From: Comamonadaceae bacterium
GTDB lineage: Bacteria > Pseudomonadota > Gammaproteobacteria > Burkholderiales > Burkholderiaceae_C
Direction: 5' to 3'
Length of the DNA: 64,000 nt
Assembly: GCA_947450645.1 (NCBI GenBank)
Contig: CANFWH010000002.1
Span: forward strand, 1-64,000
Shown here: one piece after another, positions 1 through 8,928 of the stretch
Layout: the number at the start of each line of letters is the position of its first letter
Numbering within the stretch: position 1 is the stretch's first letter
Translations under genes and position numbers: made by a program
The notes under the pieces: model-generated
What the model saw: the letters and a program-made list of their open reading frames with translations, nothing else
The model's database searches: none
Told to the model about the DNA's origin: nothing

Positions 1-1008
1 CTCACCGTCAGCGGCGACGTGTATCGCCCTGCCGCCATCGAACAATTAAAAACCGTCACAGCACAAGCAGGCGCTGAATGGTTTCCATCCGACCCTTCGC
101 AAAAGCCCGTGGATATTGCCCTAGCGGCCATCGACTACGCTAAAAAGCATTATTTCGATGTGCTGCTCATCGACACCGCAGGCCGCACAGGTGTGGACGA
201 GCAGTTGATGAATGAGATTAGGGCGCTACACAAAGCAGCCAATCCTGTCGAAACACTCTTCGTCGTCGATGCCATGCAAGGTCAAGATGCCGCGAACGTG
301 GCAAAAGCCTTTGGCGATGCGCTACCACTCACTGGCATCATCCTCACCAAAACGGACGGCGACTCACGCGGCGGCGCAGCGCTGTCGGTGCGGCAGATTA
401 CGGGCGTGCCGATCAAGTTTGCGGGTGTCAGCGAAAAGATTGATGGCTTAGAAGTCTTCGATGCCGAGCGCTTTGCAGGACGCATCCTTGGCATGGGCGA
501 CATCGTCGCCTTGGTCGAACAAATCACCAGCGGCGTGGACGTGGCAGCAGCACAAAAAATGGCCGCCAAAATGAAAAGCGGCGCGGGCTTTGATCTAGAA
601 GATTTCTTAGGTCAAATCCAGCAAATGCGCTCCATGGGCGGCCTGCAAAGCATCATGGACAAGCTGCCCGGACAAATGGCGGCCAAGGCCAAAGGGCAAG
701 ATTTAGATAAAGCCGATCGCGACATCCTCAAAAAGCAAGGCATCATCCACAGCATGACGCTGCAAGAGCGCCGCAAACCCGAGATCATCAAAGCCACACG
801 CAAACGCCGCATCGCTGCGGGCGCGGGCGTTCAAGTGCAAGAAGTCAACCGCATGCTCAACGAGTTCGAACAAATGCAAACCATGATGAAAAAGATGAAG
901 GGCTCAGGCATGATGAAGATGATGCAGAAGATGGGCGGTATGGGGAAAGGCGGCATGCCCGCAGGTATGCCTGGCATGGGCGGAATGAAGTTTCCGGGGA
1001 TGCGGTAA
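1..1008 (+). CDS. ffh: Signal recognition particle protein Ffh (5' end cut by window edge)
   Basis: This is the GTPase subunit of the signal recognition particle, which binds 4.5S RNA and signal sequences and delivers nascent membrane proteins to FtsY. The reading frame is open from base 1, so the N-domain and first GTPase motif lie outside the window. Visible parts are the G-domain motifs DTAGR and TKTDGDSRGG, then the methionine-rich M domain, which ends in a run of Met, Gly and Lys (MMKKMKGSGMMKMMQKMGG) as in other Ffh proteins. The gene ends in TAA and converges with gloA. Identity is clear; only the truncation is artificial. Confidence 0.97.
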   Translation, partial: LTVSGDVYRPAAIEQLKTVTAQAGAEWFPSDPSQKPVDIALAAIDYAKKHYFDVLLIDTAGRTGVDEQLMNEIRALHKAANPVETLFVVDAMQGQDAANVAKAFGDALPLTGIILTKTDGDSRGGAALSVRQITGVPIKFAGVSEKIDGLEVFDAERFAGRILGMGDIVALVEQITSGVDVAAAQKMAAKMKSGAGFDLEDFLGQIQQMRSMGGLQSIMDKLPGQMAAKAKGQDLDKADRDILKKQGIIHSMTLQERRKPEIIKATRKRRIAAGAGVQVQEVNRMLNEFEQMQTMMKKMKGSGMMKMMQKMGGMGKGGMPAGMPGMGGMKFPGMR

Positions 1009-1047
1009 CTTGAGATCGCAATTTGCGACATCAAGCATTACTCACAT

Positions 1048-1431
1048 TTACTCCCGCTCAATCAATTCAATCTTGTAACCATCAGGATCAGCCACAAACG
1101 CGATCATGGTCGTGCCGCCTTTCACAGGCCCTGGCTCACGCGTGATCTGCCCGCCCGCAGCACGAATCGTCTCGCAAGCCTTATGGACATTGGGCACGCC
1201 CAGTGCGATGTGGCCGTAGGCCGTACCTAGCTCGTAGCTTTCTACGCCGTAGTTGTAGGTGAGTTCAATCTCCGCGTGATCTGGGTTTGTGCCGTAGCCC
1301 ACAAACGCCAGTGAATACTTTTGCTCGGGTCTATCGGTGGTGCGGATGAGCGTCATGCCGAGGCACTTTGTGTAGAAATCAATTGAGCGCTGGAGATTAC
1401 CAACGCGCAGCATGGTATGGAGTAATCGCAT
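1048..1431 (-). CDS. gloA: Lactoylglutathione lyase (glyoxalase I)
   Basis: It converts the methylglyoxal-glutathione hemithioacetal to S-lactoylglutathione, a cytoplasmic detoxification step. The 127-residue protein starts [20 protein letters not shown], the usual GloA N-terminus, and carries the VOC-fold motifs LGMTLIR, the metal-ligand region [16 protein letters not shown] and a C-terminal [12 protein letters not shown] placed the start at 1431 rather than at the longer reading (1479) because GAAAGGATTC lies just upstream and the family begins at this methionine. The upstream neighbour is a putative toxin gene that ends 28 bases away. Confidence 0.93.
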   Translation of the reverse strand: MRLLHTMLRVGNLQRSIDFYTKCLGMTLIRTTDRPEQKYSLAFVGYGTNPDHAEIELTYNYGVESYELGTAYGHIALGVPNVHKACETIRAAGGQITREPGPVKGGTTMIAFVADPDGYKIELIERE

Positions 1432-1459
1432 GGTGAATCCTTTCGTTTTTGTGAAATTT

Positions 1460-1771
1460 TTACTTCTTGCCGTATGCACCGTCGTGATCGAGATGCAGGC
1501 TTTGCAATCTTAGATACGCGCCCTGCCGCAGTGCAACCGCTCGGTAACTTTGGGATAGGCGAATCGTGTACTTGCCAGTCACACTTTTAATCGCTTCCCA
1601 TTTCAGCCCATGATCTTTGAAGACGTCATTCCAAGTCATACCGCTTAGCTTTTGAAGTGTCTTAAAAACCTTGCGAATATCGCTGGCATCCAGTGCAAAA
1701 AGATCGCTTTGAAAATGTGGGTCGTTCAAATCGAGCAACACGCTCGCCAAATTGCCACTAGGCATGGTCAC
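1460..1771 (-). CDS. Putative RelE/ParE-like toxin
   Basis: A small 103-residue protein with a short helical N-terminus ([15 protein letters not shown]) and a C-terminal strand-rich half ([17 protein letters not shown], then LHLDHDGAY). This layout resembles small RelE/ParE/HigB ribonuclease toxins that end in an S-x-H-x-D-H motif. It overlaps the upstream 88-residue gene by four bases (ATGA), the usual antitoxin-first operon arrangement. The function is inferred from size, fold pattern and gene pairing; catalytic residues cannot be assigned with certainty. Confidence 0.55.
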   Translation of the reverse strand: MTMPSGNLASVLLDLNDPHFQSDLFALDASDIRKVFKTLQKLSGMTWNDVFKDHGLKWEAIKSVTGKYTIRLSQSYRAVALRQGAYLRLQSLHLDHDGAYGKK

Positions 1772-2034
1772 AGCGTAAGCCCAGCCTTCGCTGCCAGCTT
1801 ACCGAGGTCCGTGCGCTTGGGCGGATGCGCCTCCATCCATGCATCGGATGCCGCCAGCCTGTCTTTCATCGCCGCCGTGTGCAGCCATTGCTCGTTGGCG
1901 GGCACGATCATGGCGTGTTTGAGTAGCACATCGCCACTGGGCAAAGTTTCTACAAAAAAGTGTCGCCCTGCCAATGCCTTGCCCAGAGAGACTTGCCCAC
2001 TACGCCCTACGGTTTTGAGTTCCATGACAGCCAT
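1768..2034 (-). CDS. Putative antitoxin, AbrB/SpoVT-like
   Basis: An 88-residue protein whose first 40 residues (ELKTVGRSGQVSLGKALAG, then VETLPSGDVLLK) read like the swapped-hairpin DNA-binding fold of AbrB/MazE antitoxins. The C-terminal tail (WMEAHPPKRTDLGKLAAKAG) would be the toxin-binding part. The ribosome site GAAAGGATC sits about six bases before the ATG. A perfect 7+7 inverted repeat at 2061-2081 lies 27 bases upstream and is a candidate autoregulatory operator. It overlaps the putative toxin gene by four bases. An unrelated small regulator remains possible. Confidence 0.5.
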   Translation of the reverse strand: MAVMELKTVGRSGQVSLGKALAGRHFFVETLPSGDVLLKHAMIVPANEQWLHTAAMKDRLAASDAWMEAHPPKRTDLGKLAAKAGLTL

Positions 2035-2060
2035 TGCAAGATCCTTTCAAAATCATTAAT

Positions 2061-2081
2061 TCATGCTGCATGATAGCATGA
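2061..2081. promoter_or_regulatory. Inverted repeat, candidate toxin-antitoxin operator
   Basis: TCATGCT and AGCATGA are perfect reverse complements separated by seven bases. The site lies upstream of the antitoxin start and just beyond the 3' end of the thioesterase gene, where an autoregulatory operator of a toxin-antitoxin operon is expected. Confidence 0.5.
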
Positions 2082-2096
2082 TTAAACGAATGATCG

Positions 2097-2627
2097 CTAT
2101 TTCGGCATATCAAACAAGAAGCACGTGGTCGTGCCGTGGGCGTAGATTTTTCCGTCTGCATCCACGATGCGACCCTCTGCTGTCGCCATCTGACGCCCCG
2201 CGTGCACGACTTTGCCAATCGTGCGGTAGACCCCGCCCACCTTGGCTCCGCGCACAAGGTTGACGCTGTACTCGGCCGTTGTAAAACCACGCCCTGCAGG
2301 CACCATGGTGTGTACGGCGCAGCCCATCGCAGAATCTAACAGCGTGCCGTACCAGCCCCCATGCACCGTCCCCATGGGGTTTAAAAAATTGGCTTGAGGC
2401 GAGCCTTGAAAAATCACTTCGCCTAACTCTGCGGACACGAGCGAGTAATCCAATGTCTTGCCCACCGTGGCGTAAGGCAACTTGCCCGTCAAAATCATTT
2501 TAAAAATCTCAATGCCGCTGAGGCTTGCGATTTGCTCACGCGTCGCGACACCAGGGGCACCGCCGCCTGCCAGCATCTGCGCCTTGATAACTTCTGCTTC
2601 TGCGATCCATTCCTGTGTTGTTGCCAT
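2097..2627 (-). CDS. PaaI-family hotdog-fold thioesterase
   Basis: A 176-residue acyl-CoA thioesterase-like protein. The hotdog signature NPMGTVHGGWYGTLLDSAMG sits near residues 82-101 and matches the PaaI/4HBT helix in which the aspartate takes part in catalysis. The strands after it (GFTTAEYSVNLVRGAKVGGV, then ATAEGRIVDADGKIYAHGTT) complete the fold. The 80-residue N-terminal extension is longer than in minimal PaaI. AAAGGA precedes the ATG. It is divergent from a TetR regulator that may control it. The substrate cannot be read from the sequence. Confidence 0.85.
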   Translation of the reverse strand: MATTQEWIAEAEVIKAQMLAGGGAPGVATREQIASLSGIEIFKMILTGKLPYATVGKTLDYSLVSAELGEVIFQGSPQANFLNPMGTVHGGWYGTLLDSAMGCAVHTMVPAGRGFTTAEYSVNLVRGAKVGGVYRTIGKVVHAGRQMATAEGRIVDADGKIYAHGTTTCFLFDMPK

Positions 2628-2708
2628 GTGATTCCTTTACAAGTTAAATTTATTTTGCAGTTTATTGCATTCTTTTGAATTATGATCGTAATATAAAAGG
2701 AAATTCAC

Positions 2709-3308
2709 ATGCGATATGAAAAGGGACACAAAGACGCGACCAAGGAGCGCATCATCGATGTGGCGTCGCGCCGCTTTAAAGGCGAAGGCGTTGCTGCCGT
2801 GGGCTTGGCAGGGTTGATGCAAGACGCGGGGCTCACCAATGGTGCGTTTTATGCGCACTTTAAATCCAAGCAAGATTTAGTAGAGCATGTGCTAGCCGAT
2901 GCGCTGGATCGTCGCAACATTGCGGTGGCAAAAATTTTGAATGTCGGCGGCAACATCGAGGCCGTGATCCGCGGCTACTTAAGCCCGCGTCACTGTGCCA
3001 ACGCGGAGCAAGGCTGCGTGACAGCAGCCTTAATCTCCGAGGTCAGTCGCCACCCCAAATCCACACGTGCGATTCACACACAAAAGATTGAATCCTTTAT
3101 TAAGCTGATTGCGCCTCATATGCTGGGCAAAAGTGCGAGCGATAGACGCCTGGCCGCCTACAGCTTGTTTGGCATCTTGATTGGCAGCCTACAGCTGGCA
3201 AGGGTTGGCACAGACCCCGCGCTCTCGAAACAAATCTTAGAAGGCGGCATTTCGGCTGCGCTTCTCCTCACGCAGAAAACACCATCAAGGACAAAAAATG
3301 ACAGCTAA
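2709..3308 (+). CDS. TetR/AcrR-family transcriptional regulator
   Basis: A 199-residue repressor. Residues 1-55 form the TetR helix-turn-helix domain (ATKERIIDVASRRFKGEGVA, then LTNGAFYAHFKSKQDL), followed by a helical ligand domain. The C-terminal part resembles the regulators that carry a conserved CANAEQGC-like segment. AAAAGGAAATTCAC gives a good ribosome site. The gene overlaps the following MATE exporter by 11 bases and is divergent from the thioesterase, so it most likely regulates one or both. The inducer is unknown. Confidence 0.92.
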   Translation: MRYEKGHKDATKERIIDVASRRFKGEGVAAVGLAGLMQDAGLTNGAFYAHFKSKQDLVEHVLADALDRRNIAVAKILNVGGNIEAVIRGYLSPRHCANAEQGCVTAALISEVSRHPKSTRAIHTQKIESFIKLIAPHMLGKSASDRRLAAYSLFGILIGSLQLARVGTDPALSKQILEGGISAALLLTQKTPSRTKNDS

Positions 3309-4653
3309 AACAACCACCCAAGAAGCGGTTCTTGGCGGCAGCATCGCCCCCACCATTTTGAAACTAGCACTGCCAACCATGGTGGTGCTCATTGCTCAAA
3401 CTGCCGTCAGCGTTGCGGAAGCCGCGTATGTGGGGCGCTTGGGAACGGCTCCGCTAGCGGGCGTGGCGCTGGTGTTCCCGCTGTACATGCTCATGGTCAC
3501 CATGTCCAACGGCGGCATCGGTAGCGGCGTGGCCTCCGCTGTGGCAAGGGCGACAGGTGCAGGCAGAAGGGCTGACGCAAATGCCTTGCTGTGGCACGCT
3601 TTGATGGTGGCAGCGTTGCTAGGCTTGCTCTTCACGCTCGGGGCTTGGATTTTTGGTCGCCCGCTCTACCGTGCCATGGGCGGCGAAGGCGAGGCTTTAG
3701 AAGCTGCCGTCCTCTACTCCAACTGGCTTTTTGCTGGCGCGATTCCTGTGTGGATTGTCAATCTGCTTTCGGGTGCCATGCGCGGCTCGGGCAATGTCAA
3801 AGTGCCCGCCATGGTGACGCTGATTGGCGCGATGATTTTGATTCCCGCATCGCCTGCTTTAATTTTTGGTTTTGGCCCAATTCCAAAACTAGGCATTGCG
3901 GGTGCAGGTATCGCGTATGCCATTTATTACCTTGGCGCGTGCGCCCTCTTACTGCGCTACATGCGGACGGGGAAATCAGGCTTAACGCTGGCCAAAAAAT
4001 CACTCTCTAGCCATCACTTCAAAGACATTTTGAAAGTAGGCGTGCCCGCCGCTATCACCACGGCTTTTAGCAATTTAACCGTCATCATCGTCACGGCATC
4101 TGTTGGCTTCTTTGGCATCAATGCCATTGCTGGCTACGGCAACGCAGCAAGGCTCGACTACGTGCTGATCCCCATTTTGTTTGGCCTCGCCACCGCCGTG
4201 CTCACGATGGTGGGCATCAACATGGGCGCTGGCAACGCAGCGCGCGCCAAGCGTATCGGCTGGGTGGGCGGCTTGATTGGTGCCGTGCTCACGGGATTGA
4301 TTGGTTTGCTAGCAGCGATTTTTCCCGATAGCTGGTTGCATCTTTTTAGTCACGATGCTGATGTGCTTGCGCCTGCTTACATCTATTTGAAAACCGTTGC
4401 ACCCATTTATTTTGCGTATGGCCTCGGCTTTGTGCTGATGTTTGCCGTGCAAGGCACGGGGCATGGCCTGTGGGGCTTTATGGCATCTAGCTTGCGGATG
4501 CTAATTGCTGCTGGCGTGGGCTGGATCGCCGTTGCCAAGTACGGCGCAAATATGCAAACGCTATCAACGATCGTGGCGGCGTCTTATGTTGGATTTTGCT
4601 TAGTTACCGTACTATCTATGTACTCACCTCGAGTTTGGATCACTAAACGCTAA
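3298..4653 (+). CDS. MATE-family multidrug/sodium efflux transporter
   Basis: A 451-residue inner-membrane protein with about 12 hydrophobic segments arranged as two similar halves. The N-half carries the MATE pattern ILKLALPTMVVLIAQTAVSV, then ETAYVGRLGT-like AEAAYVGRLGTAPLAGVAL. The protein probably exports cationic drugs by sodium or proton antiport. It is translationally coupled to the TetR regulator (11-base overlap), which suggests substrate-induced expression. The substrate is unknown. Confidence 0.9.
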   Translation: MTAKTTTQEAVLGGSIAPTILKLALPTMVVLIAQTAVSVAEAAYVGRLGTAPLAGVALVFPLYMLMVTMSNGGIGSGVASAVARATGAGRRADANALLWHALMVAALLGLLFTLGAWIFGRPLYRAMGGEGEALEAAVLYSNWLFAGAIPVWIVNLLSGAMRGSGNVKVPAMVTLIGAMILIPASPALIFGFGPIPKLGIAGAGIAYAIYYLGACALLLRYMRTGKSGLTLAKKSLSSHHFKDILKVGVPAAITTAFSNLTVIIVTASVGFFGINAIAGYGNAARLDYVLIPILFGLATAVLTMVGINMGAGNAARAKRIGWVGGLIGAVLTGLIGLLAAIFPDSWLHLFSHDADVLAPAYIYLKTVAPIYFAYGLGFVLMFAVQGTGHGLWGFMASSLRMLIAAGVGWIAVAKYGANMQTLSTIVAASYVGFCLVTVLSMYSPRVWITKR

Positions 4654-4677
4654 AGAACTAGCTGTAGGGGATTGACA

Positions 4678-7068
4678 TTGACACGTGCCATTCAAAAAAT
4701 TGCAAGCCGCTACTCATCTGAACTGAGTTGCTTACCCAGCGGTATTCTGACGCAGTCTGTCATGAACATCGCCCTGCAAGCCTTATGGGATAAGGGCTAC
4801 AGCAGGGTAGAAGATCGTTTGCGGGTACTGCGTCAACTGGTTTTTCATCGTCTCTATACGCTCGATTGCGAACAAGCCGCGCCGCTAGAAGTCGTCATGC
4901 AAGGCATGACCGATCTTGCCGAAGTCTGTCTCAGCGTCGCCGCGCAAACTTCGCACACGGAACTGGTTGCTAAACATGGAGAGCCTACAGCCACACTTTG
5001 GACCGTGGGCATGGGCAAGCTGGGCGCACGCGAGCTCAATGTCTCCAGTGACATTGATCTGATTTACGTCTATGACAAAGATGGTGAAACAAAGGCTAGT
5101 CTGCCCACGCAAGAGCGCACCTCCAATCACGATTTTTTTGCCCAGCAAGTGCGGCGCATCCAAAGCTTGCTGGCTGATATCACCGAACACGGCTTTGTCT
5201 TTCGCGTTGATTTGGCGCTGCGCCCTTACGGTAGCGAAGGCGCATTGGCGGTGTCGCTCGCCACACTCGCCCAATACTTTCAGCGCTCGGGACGCGAGTG
5301 GGAGCGCTTTGCGTGGCTGAAATCTCGTGTCATTCAAACGCACGCCATACAAGAAGATGTGCTGCCGCTTCGATCTGTCGTGCGCTCGTTTGTGTTTAGG
5401 CGCTTCCTCGATTACAAAGTCTTCGCGGCGCTGCAAGGCTTGCACCAACTCATCCGCAAACAAGCCGATTCAAACTCTGGCGCGCGCGATGTCAAGCTGG
5501 GACGCGGCGGCATTCGCGAAATCGAATTTGCCGCGCAAGTGTTACAAATTGTGCGCGGCGGCAGGCAGCCTGAATTGCTTGCGAGGCCAACACTGACGGC
5601 GCTTCAGCGCTTGACCACGACTGGATTGATGGATCCACAAACAGCGACGAAGCTGCACGACGCCTACGTTTTTTTACGCAGGCTGGAACATCGCATTCAA
5701 TATATCGATGATGCGCAAACCCATATCCTGCCTGCCTTGCAGGACGACTTGCTCTGGATTGCCCAGAACATGGGCTTTGCAAGCGTATTGGTTTTTGAAA
5801 CCGCGCTTGCCGCGCACCGTGAAGCAGTTGCCACGATTTTTGAACAATGGCTCAAGCAAGGAGTCGGTCAAGGCACATCTGCCCTAGCATCCATCGTCAC
5901 ACCTGAGCTACTGCAACAAAAAGCCGCGTGGACCATCAACTATTTGCGCAAACACCCTGATGCAGCGGACGTGCTCAAGCGAGCCGACATCTTAACCACA
6001 CGCTTTAACGCAAACGCGTTTGAACAAAACGTGCGTCAGCAATACCTAGCTTTGCAAGCCACGGGACTATGCGACGAAGAGGCGCTGTTAGACCTGCTAC
6101 GCCGCGCGCACCACAACCAAGTGCTGCGTATTTTGGTGCGCGATATACAAGGTTTGCTGTCGGTGCGCGATGTGGCCGACGAACTCTCAAGCCTAGCCGA
6201 TAGCATCCTCGCGCTGTCGCTGCCATGGTGCTGGGATCTGCTGCAAGCCAAACTGCGCGGGGCTTTGCAGGGATCTGATGTAGAGAATCATTTTGCCGTC
6301 ATCGCCTACGGCAAGCTAGGCGGCAAGGAACTGGGCTATGGCAGCGACTTAGACGTGGTGTTTTTATACGACGATGCAACCGACTTGGCCACTGAGCGCT
6401 ACACAGCACTGGTGCGCAAATTGATTGCATGGCTCACCGCTAAAACCAGCGAAGGCGATTTGTACGAAATCGACACCGCGCTGCGCCCTAACGGCAACTC
6501 GGGGCTATTGGTCACATCGATTCAATCGTATGAAAAGTACCAACTCCAGCGCGGCAGCAATACTGCTTGGACGTGGGAGCTGCAAGCCATGACGCGCGCG
6601 CGCTGCGTGTTTGGCTCTGCGGCGTTGCGTGATCGCTTCGATGCCATTCGCGCCGAAGTGCTCAGCAGCCCGCGTGACACCAAGCAACTGAAGAGCGAAG
6701 TCGTCGCGATGCGGCAAAAGCTCTATGCCGCGTATCCCACACCAACAGAAAAATTCGACATCAAACATAGCGCAGGCGGCATGATGGACGCGGAGTTTGC
6801 CGTGCAATACCTTGTGCTCGCTCACGCTAAAGACTACCCCGCTTTGCTTGGCAACGTCGGCACGATTGAACTGCTGCGCATTGCACAGGTGCAGCAGCTA
6901 TTGCCAACGGATGTGGGCGCGCACGCAGCCGATGCGTATCAAGTCTTGCGCGACAAGCAGCACGCGGCAAGATTGCAAGAGCAAAAAGCCGTGTCGCCAG
7001 ATGGCGAACTCATGGCCGAGCAAGCTGCCATTCGCGTACTATGGCAAGCGACGTTTGATAACGGCTAA
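4678..7068 (+). CDS. glnE: Bifunctional glutamine synthetase adenylyltransferase/deadenylase
   Basis: GlnE adds or removes AMP on glutamine synthetase in response to nitrogen status through PII. Two nucleotidyltransferase modules are visible: GMGKLGARELNVSSDIDL near residue 112 (deadenylase half) and AYGKLGGKELGYGSDLDVVF in the second half (adenylase half), plus KLGRGGIREIEF and HSAGGMMDAEF. The protein is about 796 residues against 946 in E. coli, lacking mainly N-terminal sequence. No ATG start exists before the first module. TTG at 4678 is preferred because TAGGGG lies seven bases before it; TTG at 4672 is possible. The target glnA is at 51748-53163. The 3' end overlaps recQ by 30 bases. 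Confidence 0.94.
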   Translation: MTRAIQKIASRYSSELSCLPSGILTQSVMNIALQALWDKGYSRVEDRLRVLRQLVFHRLYTLDCEQAAPLEVVMQGMTDLAEVCLSVAAQTSHTELVAKHGEPTATLWTVGMGKLGARELNVSSDIDLIYVYDKDGETKASLPTQERTSNHDFFAQQVRRIQSLLADITEHGFVFRVDLALRPYGSEGALAVSLATLAQYFQRSGREWERFAWLKSRVIQTHAIQEDVLPLRSVVRSFVFRRFLDYKVFAALQGLHQLIRKQADSNSGARDVKLGRGGIREIEFAAQVLQIVRGGRQPELLARPTLTALQRLTTTGLMDPQTATKLHDAYVFLRRLEHRIQYIDDAQTHILPALQDDLLWIAQNMGFASVLVFETALAAHREAVATIFEQWLKQGVGQGTSALASIVTPELLQQKAAWTINYLRKHPDAADVLKRADILTTRFNANAFEQNVRQQYLALQATGLCDEEALLDLLRRAHHNQVLRILVRDIQGLLSVRDVADELSSLADSILALSLPWCWDLLQAKLRGALQGSDVENHFAVIAYGKLGGKELGYGSDLDVVFLYDDATDLATERYTALVRKLIAWLTAKTSEGDLYEIDTALRPNGNSGLLVTSIQSYEKYQLQRGSNTAWTWELQAMTRARCVFGSAALRDRFDAIRAEVLSSPRDTKQLKSEVVAMRQKLYAAYPTPTEKFDIKHSAGGMMDAEFAVQYLVLAHAKDYPALLGNVGTIELLRIAQVQQLLPTDVGAHAADAYQVLRDKQHAARLQEQKAVSPDGELMAEQAAIRVLWQATFDNG

Positions 7069-8928
7069 AACCTCTTCGCCGTAGGCCTCTAACTTTTTTG
7101 CACCAATCCCGCTAACGTTCGCCAGCTCATTTGTGCTCGTCGGATTTAAAAGCGCAATAGAACGCAGCGTGCTGTCGTGAAAAATCACAAACGCAGGTAG
7201 ATTGTGATGCGCGGCCACTTCGGCTCGCCAAGCCTTGAGTAAAACAAGGCGTGCTTGGGAAGCCACATCCAGTGGACTTTGCGAAGCATCGTCTTTCGCA
7301 AGCCTTGCTCCACTTGGCATCCGAGCACGCGTCTGTTTTAAAGACTGCCGCAGCAGCACAGGCACTTCACCCCTCAAAACCGCACGCGAACCTTCGGTGA
7401 GGTGTAGCGTGTTGAAGCTCTCGGCATCCACGCAGAGCGCGTCCGTTGCAATCAATTGCCGCAGCACGGCTCGCAGTTGTAGCTCAGAGTTGTCGGCACA
7501 AAGTCCAAACGTGCTGATGCGCTCATGCCCATACTGAGTCGTTCTATCCGTCGCTTTGCCGCGCACAATGTCCATCAAATGTCCTGCGCCAAAGTGCAAA
7601 CCGCTTTGCTGCTCCACGCGATAAATGGTGGATAAAAGTTTGCGTGCCACTTCTGTGCCATTCCAAATATCGGGCGGGTTAATGCAGTTGTCGCAAGCAC
7701 CGCAAGTGAGGCGAATCTGCCCGTCAGGTTTGTAGTCTTCATTGAAGTACGCCAAGAGCCGCACGCGGCGGCAATCAGTCGCCTCTGCTAGGCCGAGCAG
7801 TGCATCCAACTTGCCGCGCATCACGTGCTTAAATTCGTCGCTGCCCGTACTCTCGTCAATCATGCGGCGCTGGTTCACCACGTCTTGCAGGCCGTACGTC
7901 ATCCACGCATTCGCCACCTCGCCGTCACGCCCCGCACGCCCTGTTTCTTGGTAATAGCCTTCGATATTTTTAGGCATATCGAGGTGCGCCACAAAACGCA
8001 CATCGGGCTTGTCGATGCCCATGCCAAACGCAATGGTGGCGACCATGATCCAGCCTTCAGACCTCAAAAACTTATCTTGATTGGCAAGGCGTACGTCCGC
8101 TGGAAGCCCAGCGTGGTATGGCATGGCGCGGAATCCCTCTTTGTTCAGCCGTTCGGCCACCTCCTCCACACGCTTACGCGATTGGCAATACACGATGCCC
8201 GAATCATGGAATGATTCATTCCCTGAACCGCTCACGTGCTCGTCCGAGATAAAACGCAGCAACTGCGAGACAGCTTCTTGTTTTTCGACAATTTTGTAGT
8301 GAATGTTGGGTCTGTCAAAACTGCTGACAAACTGCGCCGCATTCTCTAGCTGCAAACCTTGCACGATGTCCGCGCGAGTGAGCGCGTCCGCCGTCGCGGT
8401 AAGCGCCATGCGCGGCACGCTGGCATATCGCTCGTGCAGGACAGACAGCAATTGATATTCAGGCCGAAAATCGTGCCCCCACTGGCTCACGCAGTGCGCT
8501 TCGTCAATCGCAAACAGACTCAAGTTTCCGCGAGCGTACAACGTATCCATCCGCATCAAAAACCTCGGGGAGGTCACGCGCTCGGGTGCCGCGTAGAGCA
8601 GCGTGATCTCACCCTTCAGCAAGCGCTGTTCGATTTCAGCCGCTTCTTCAAACGATTGACTAGAGTTTAAAAATTCGGCTGCTACGCCCGCCTCGTGCAG
8701 CGCGCCCACTTGGTCGTGCATGAGCGCAATCAGCGGCGAGACAACGACCGTGACGCCATGTCCCGCTTGGCTTCGCGCGATGGCGGGGATTTGAAAACAA
8801 AGTGATTTTCCGCCGCCCGTGGGCATCAAAACCAAAGCGTCACCGCCAGCAATCACATGGGACACTATCGCTTCTTGTGGTCCACGAAAAGCGTCGTAAC
8901 CAAAGACCTCGCGCAGGATGCGCTTCAT
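7039..8928 (-). CDS. recQ: ATP-dependent DNA helicase RecQ
   Basis: A 629-residue 3'-5' DNA helicase of recombination and replication-fork repair. It shows Walker A TGGGKS (residues 37-42), the DEAH box with CVSQWGHDFRPEY, helicase motif VI (QETGRAGRDG), and the RQC zinc-binding cysteines (CRRVRLL, then CGACDNC). The C-terminal HRDC domain (FVIFHDSTLRSIALLNPTST) is present. Length and order match E. coli RecQ (about 610). Its ATG overlaps the dsbB stop (ATGA), so the two are probably cotranscribed. Its 3' end overlaps glnE on the other strand. Confidence 0.96.
   Translation of the reverse strand: MKRILREVFGYDAFRGPQEAIVSHVIAGGDALVLMPTGGGKSLCFQIPAIARSQAGHGVTVVVSPLIALMHDQVGALHEAGVAAEFLNSSQSFEEAAEIEQRLLKGEITLLYAAPERVTSPRFLMRMDTLYARGNLSLFAIDEAHCVSQWGHDFRPEYQLLSVLHERYASVPRMALTATADALTRADIVQGLQLENAAQFVSSFDRPNIHYKIVEKQEAVSQLLRFISDEHVSGSGNESFHDSGIVYCQSRKRVEEVAERLNKEGFRAMPYHAGLPADVRLANQDKFLRSEGWIMVATIAFGMGIDKPDVRFVAHLDMPKNIEGYYQETGRAGRDGEVANAWMTYGLQDVVNQRRMIDESTGSDEFKHVMRGKLDALLGLAEATDCRRVRLLAYFNEDYKPDGQIRLTCGACDNCINPPDIWNGTEVARKLLSTIYRVEQQSGLHFGAGHLMDIVRGKATDRTTQYGHERISTFGLCADNSELQLRAVLRQLIATDALCVDAESFNTLHLTEGSRAVLRGEVPVLLRQSLKQTRARMPSGARLAKDDASQSPLDVASQARLVLLKAWRAEVAAHHNLPAFVIFHDSTLRSIALLNPTSTNELANVSGIGAKKLEAYGEEVLAVIKRRLP

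Noticed and set aside
1011-1030. Possible terminator hairpin after ffh (TCGCA/TGCGA)
   Set aside because: The loop is only three bases, the stem is short and there is no T-run.
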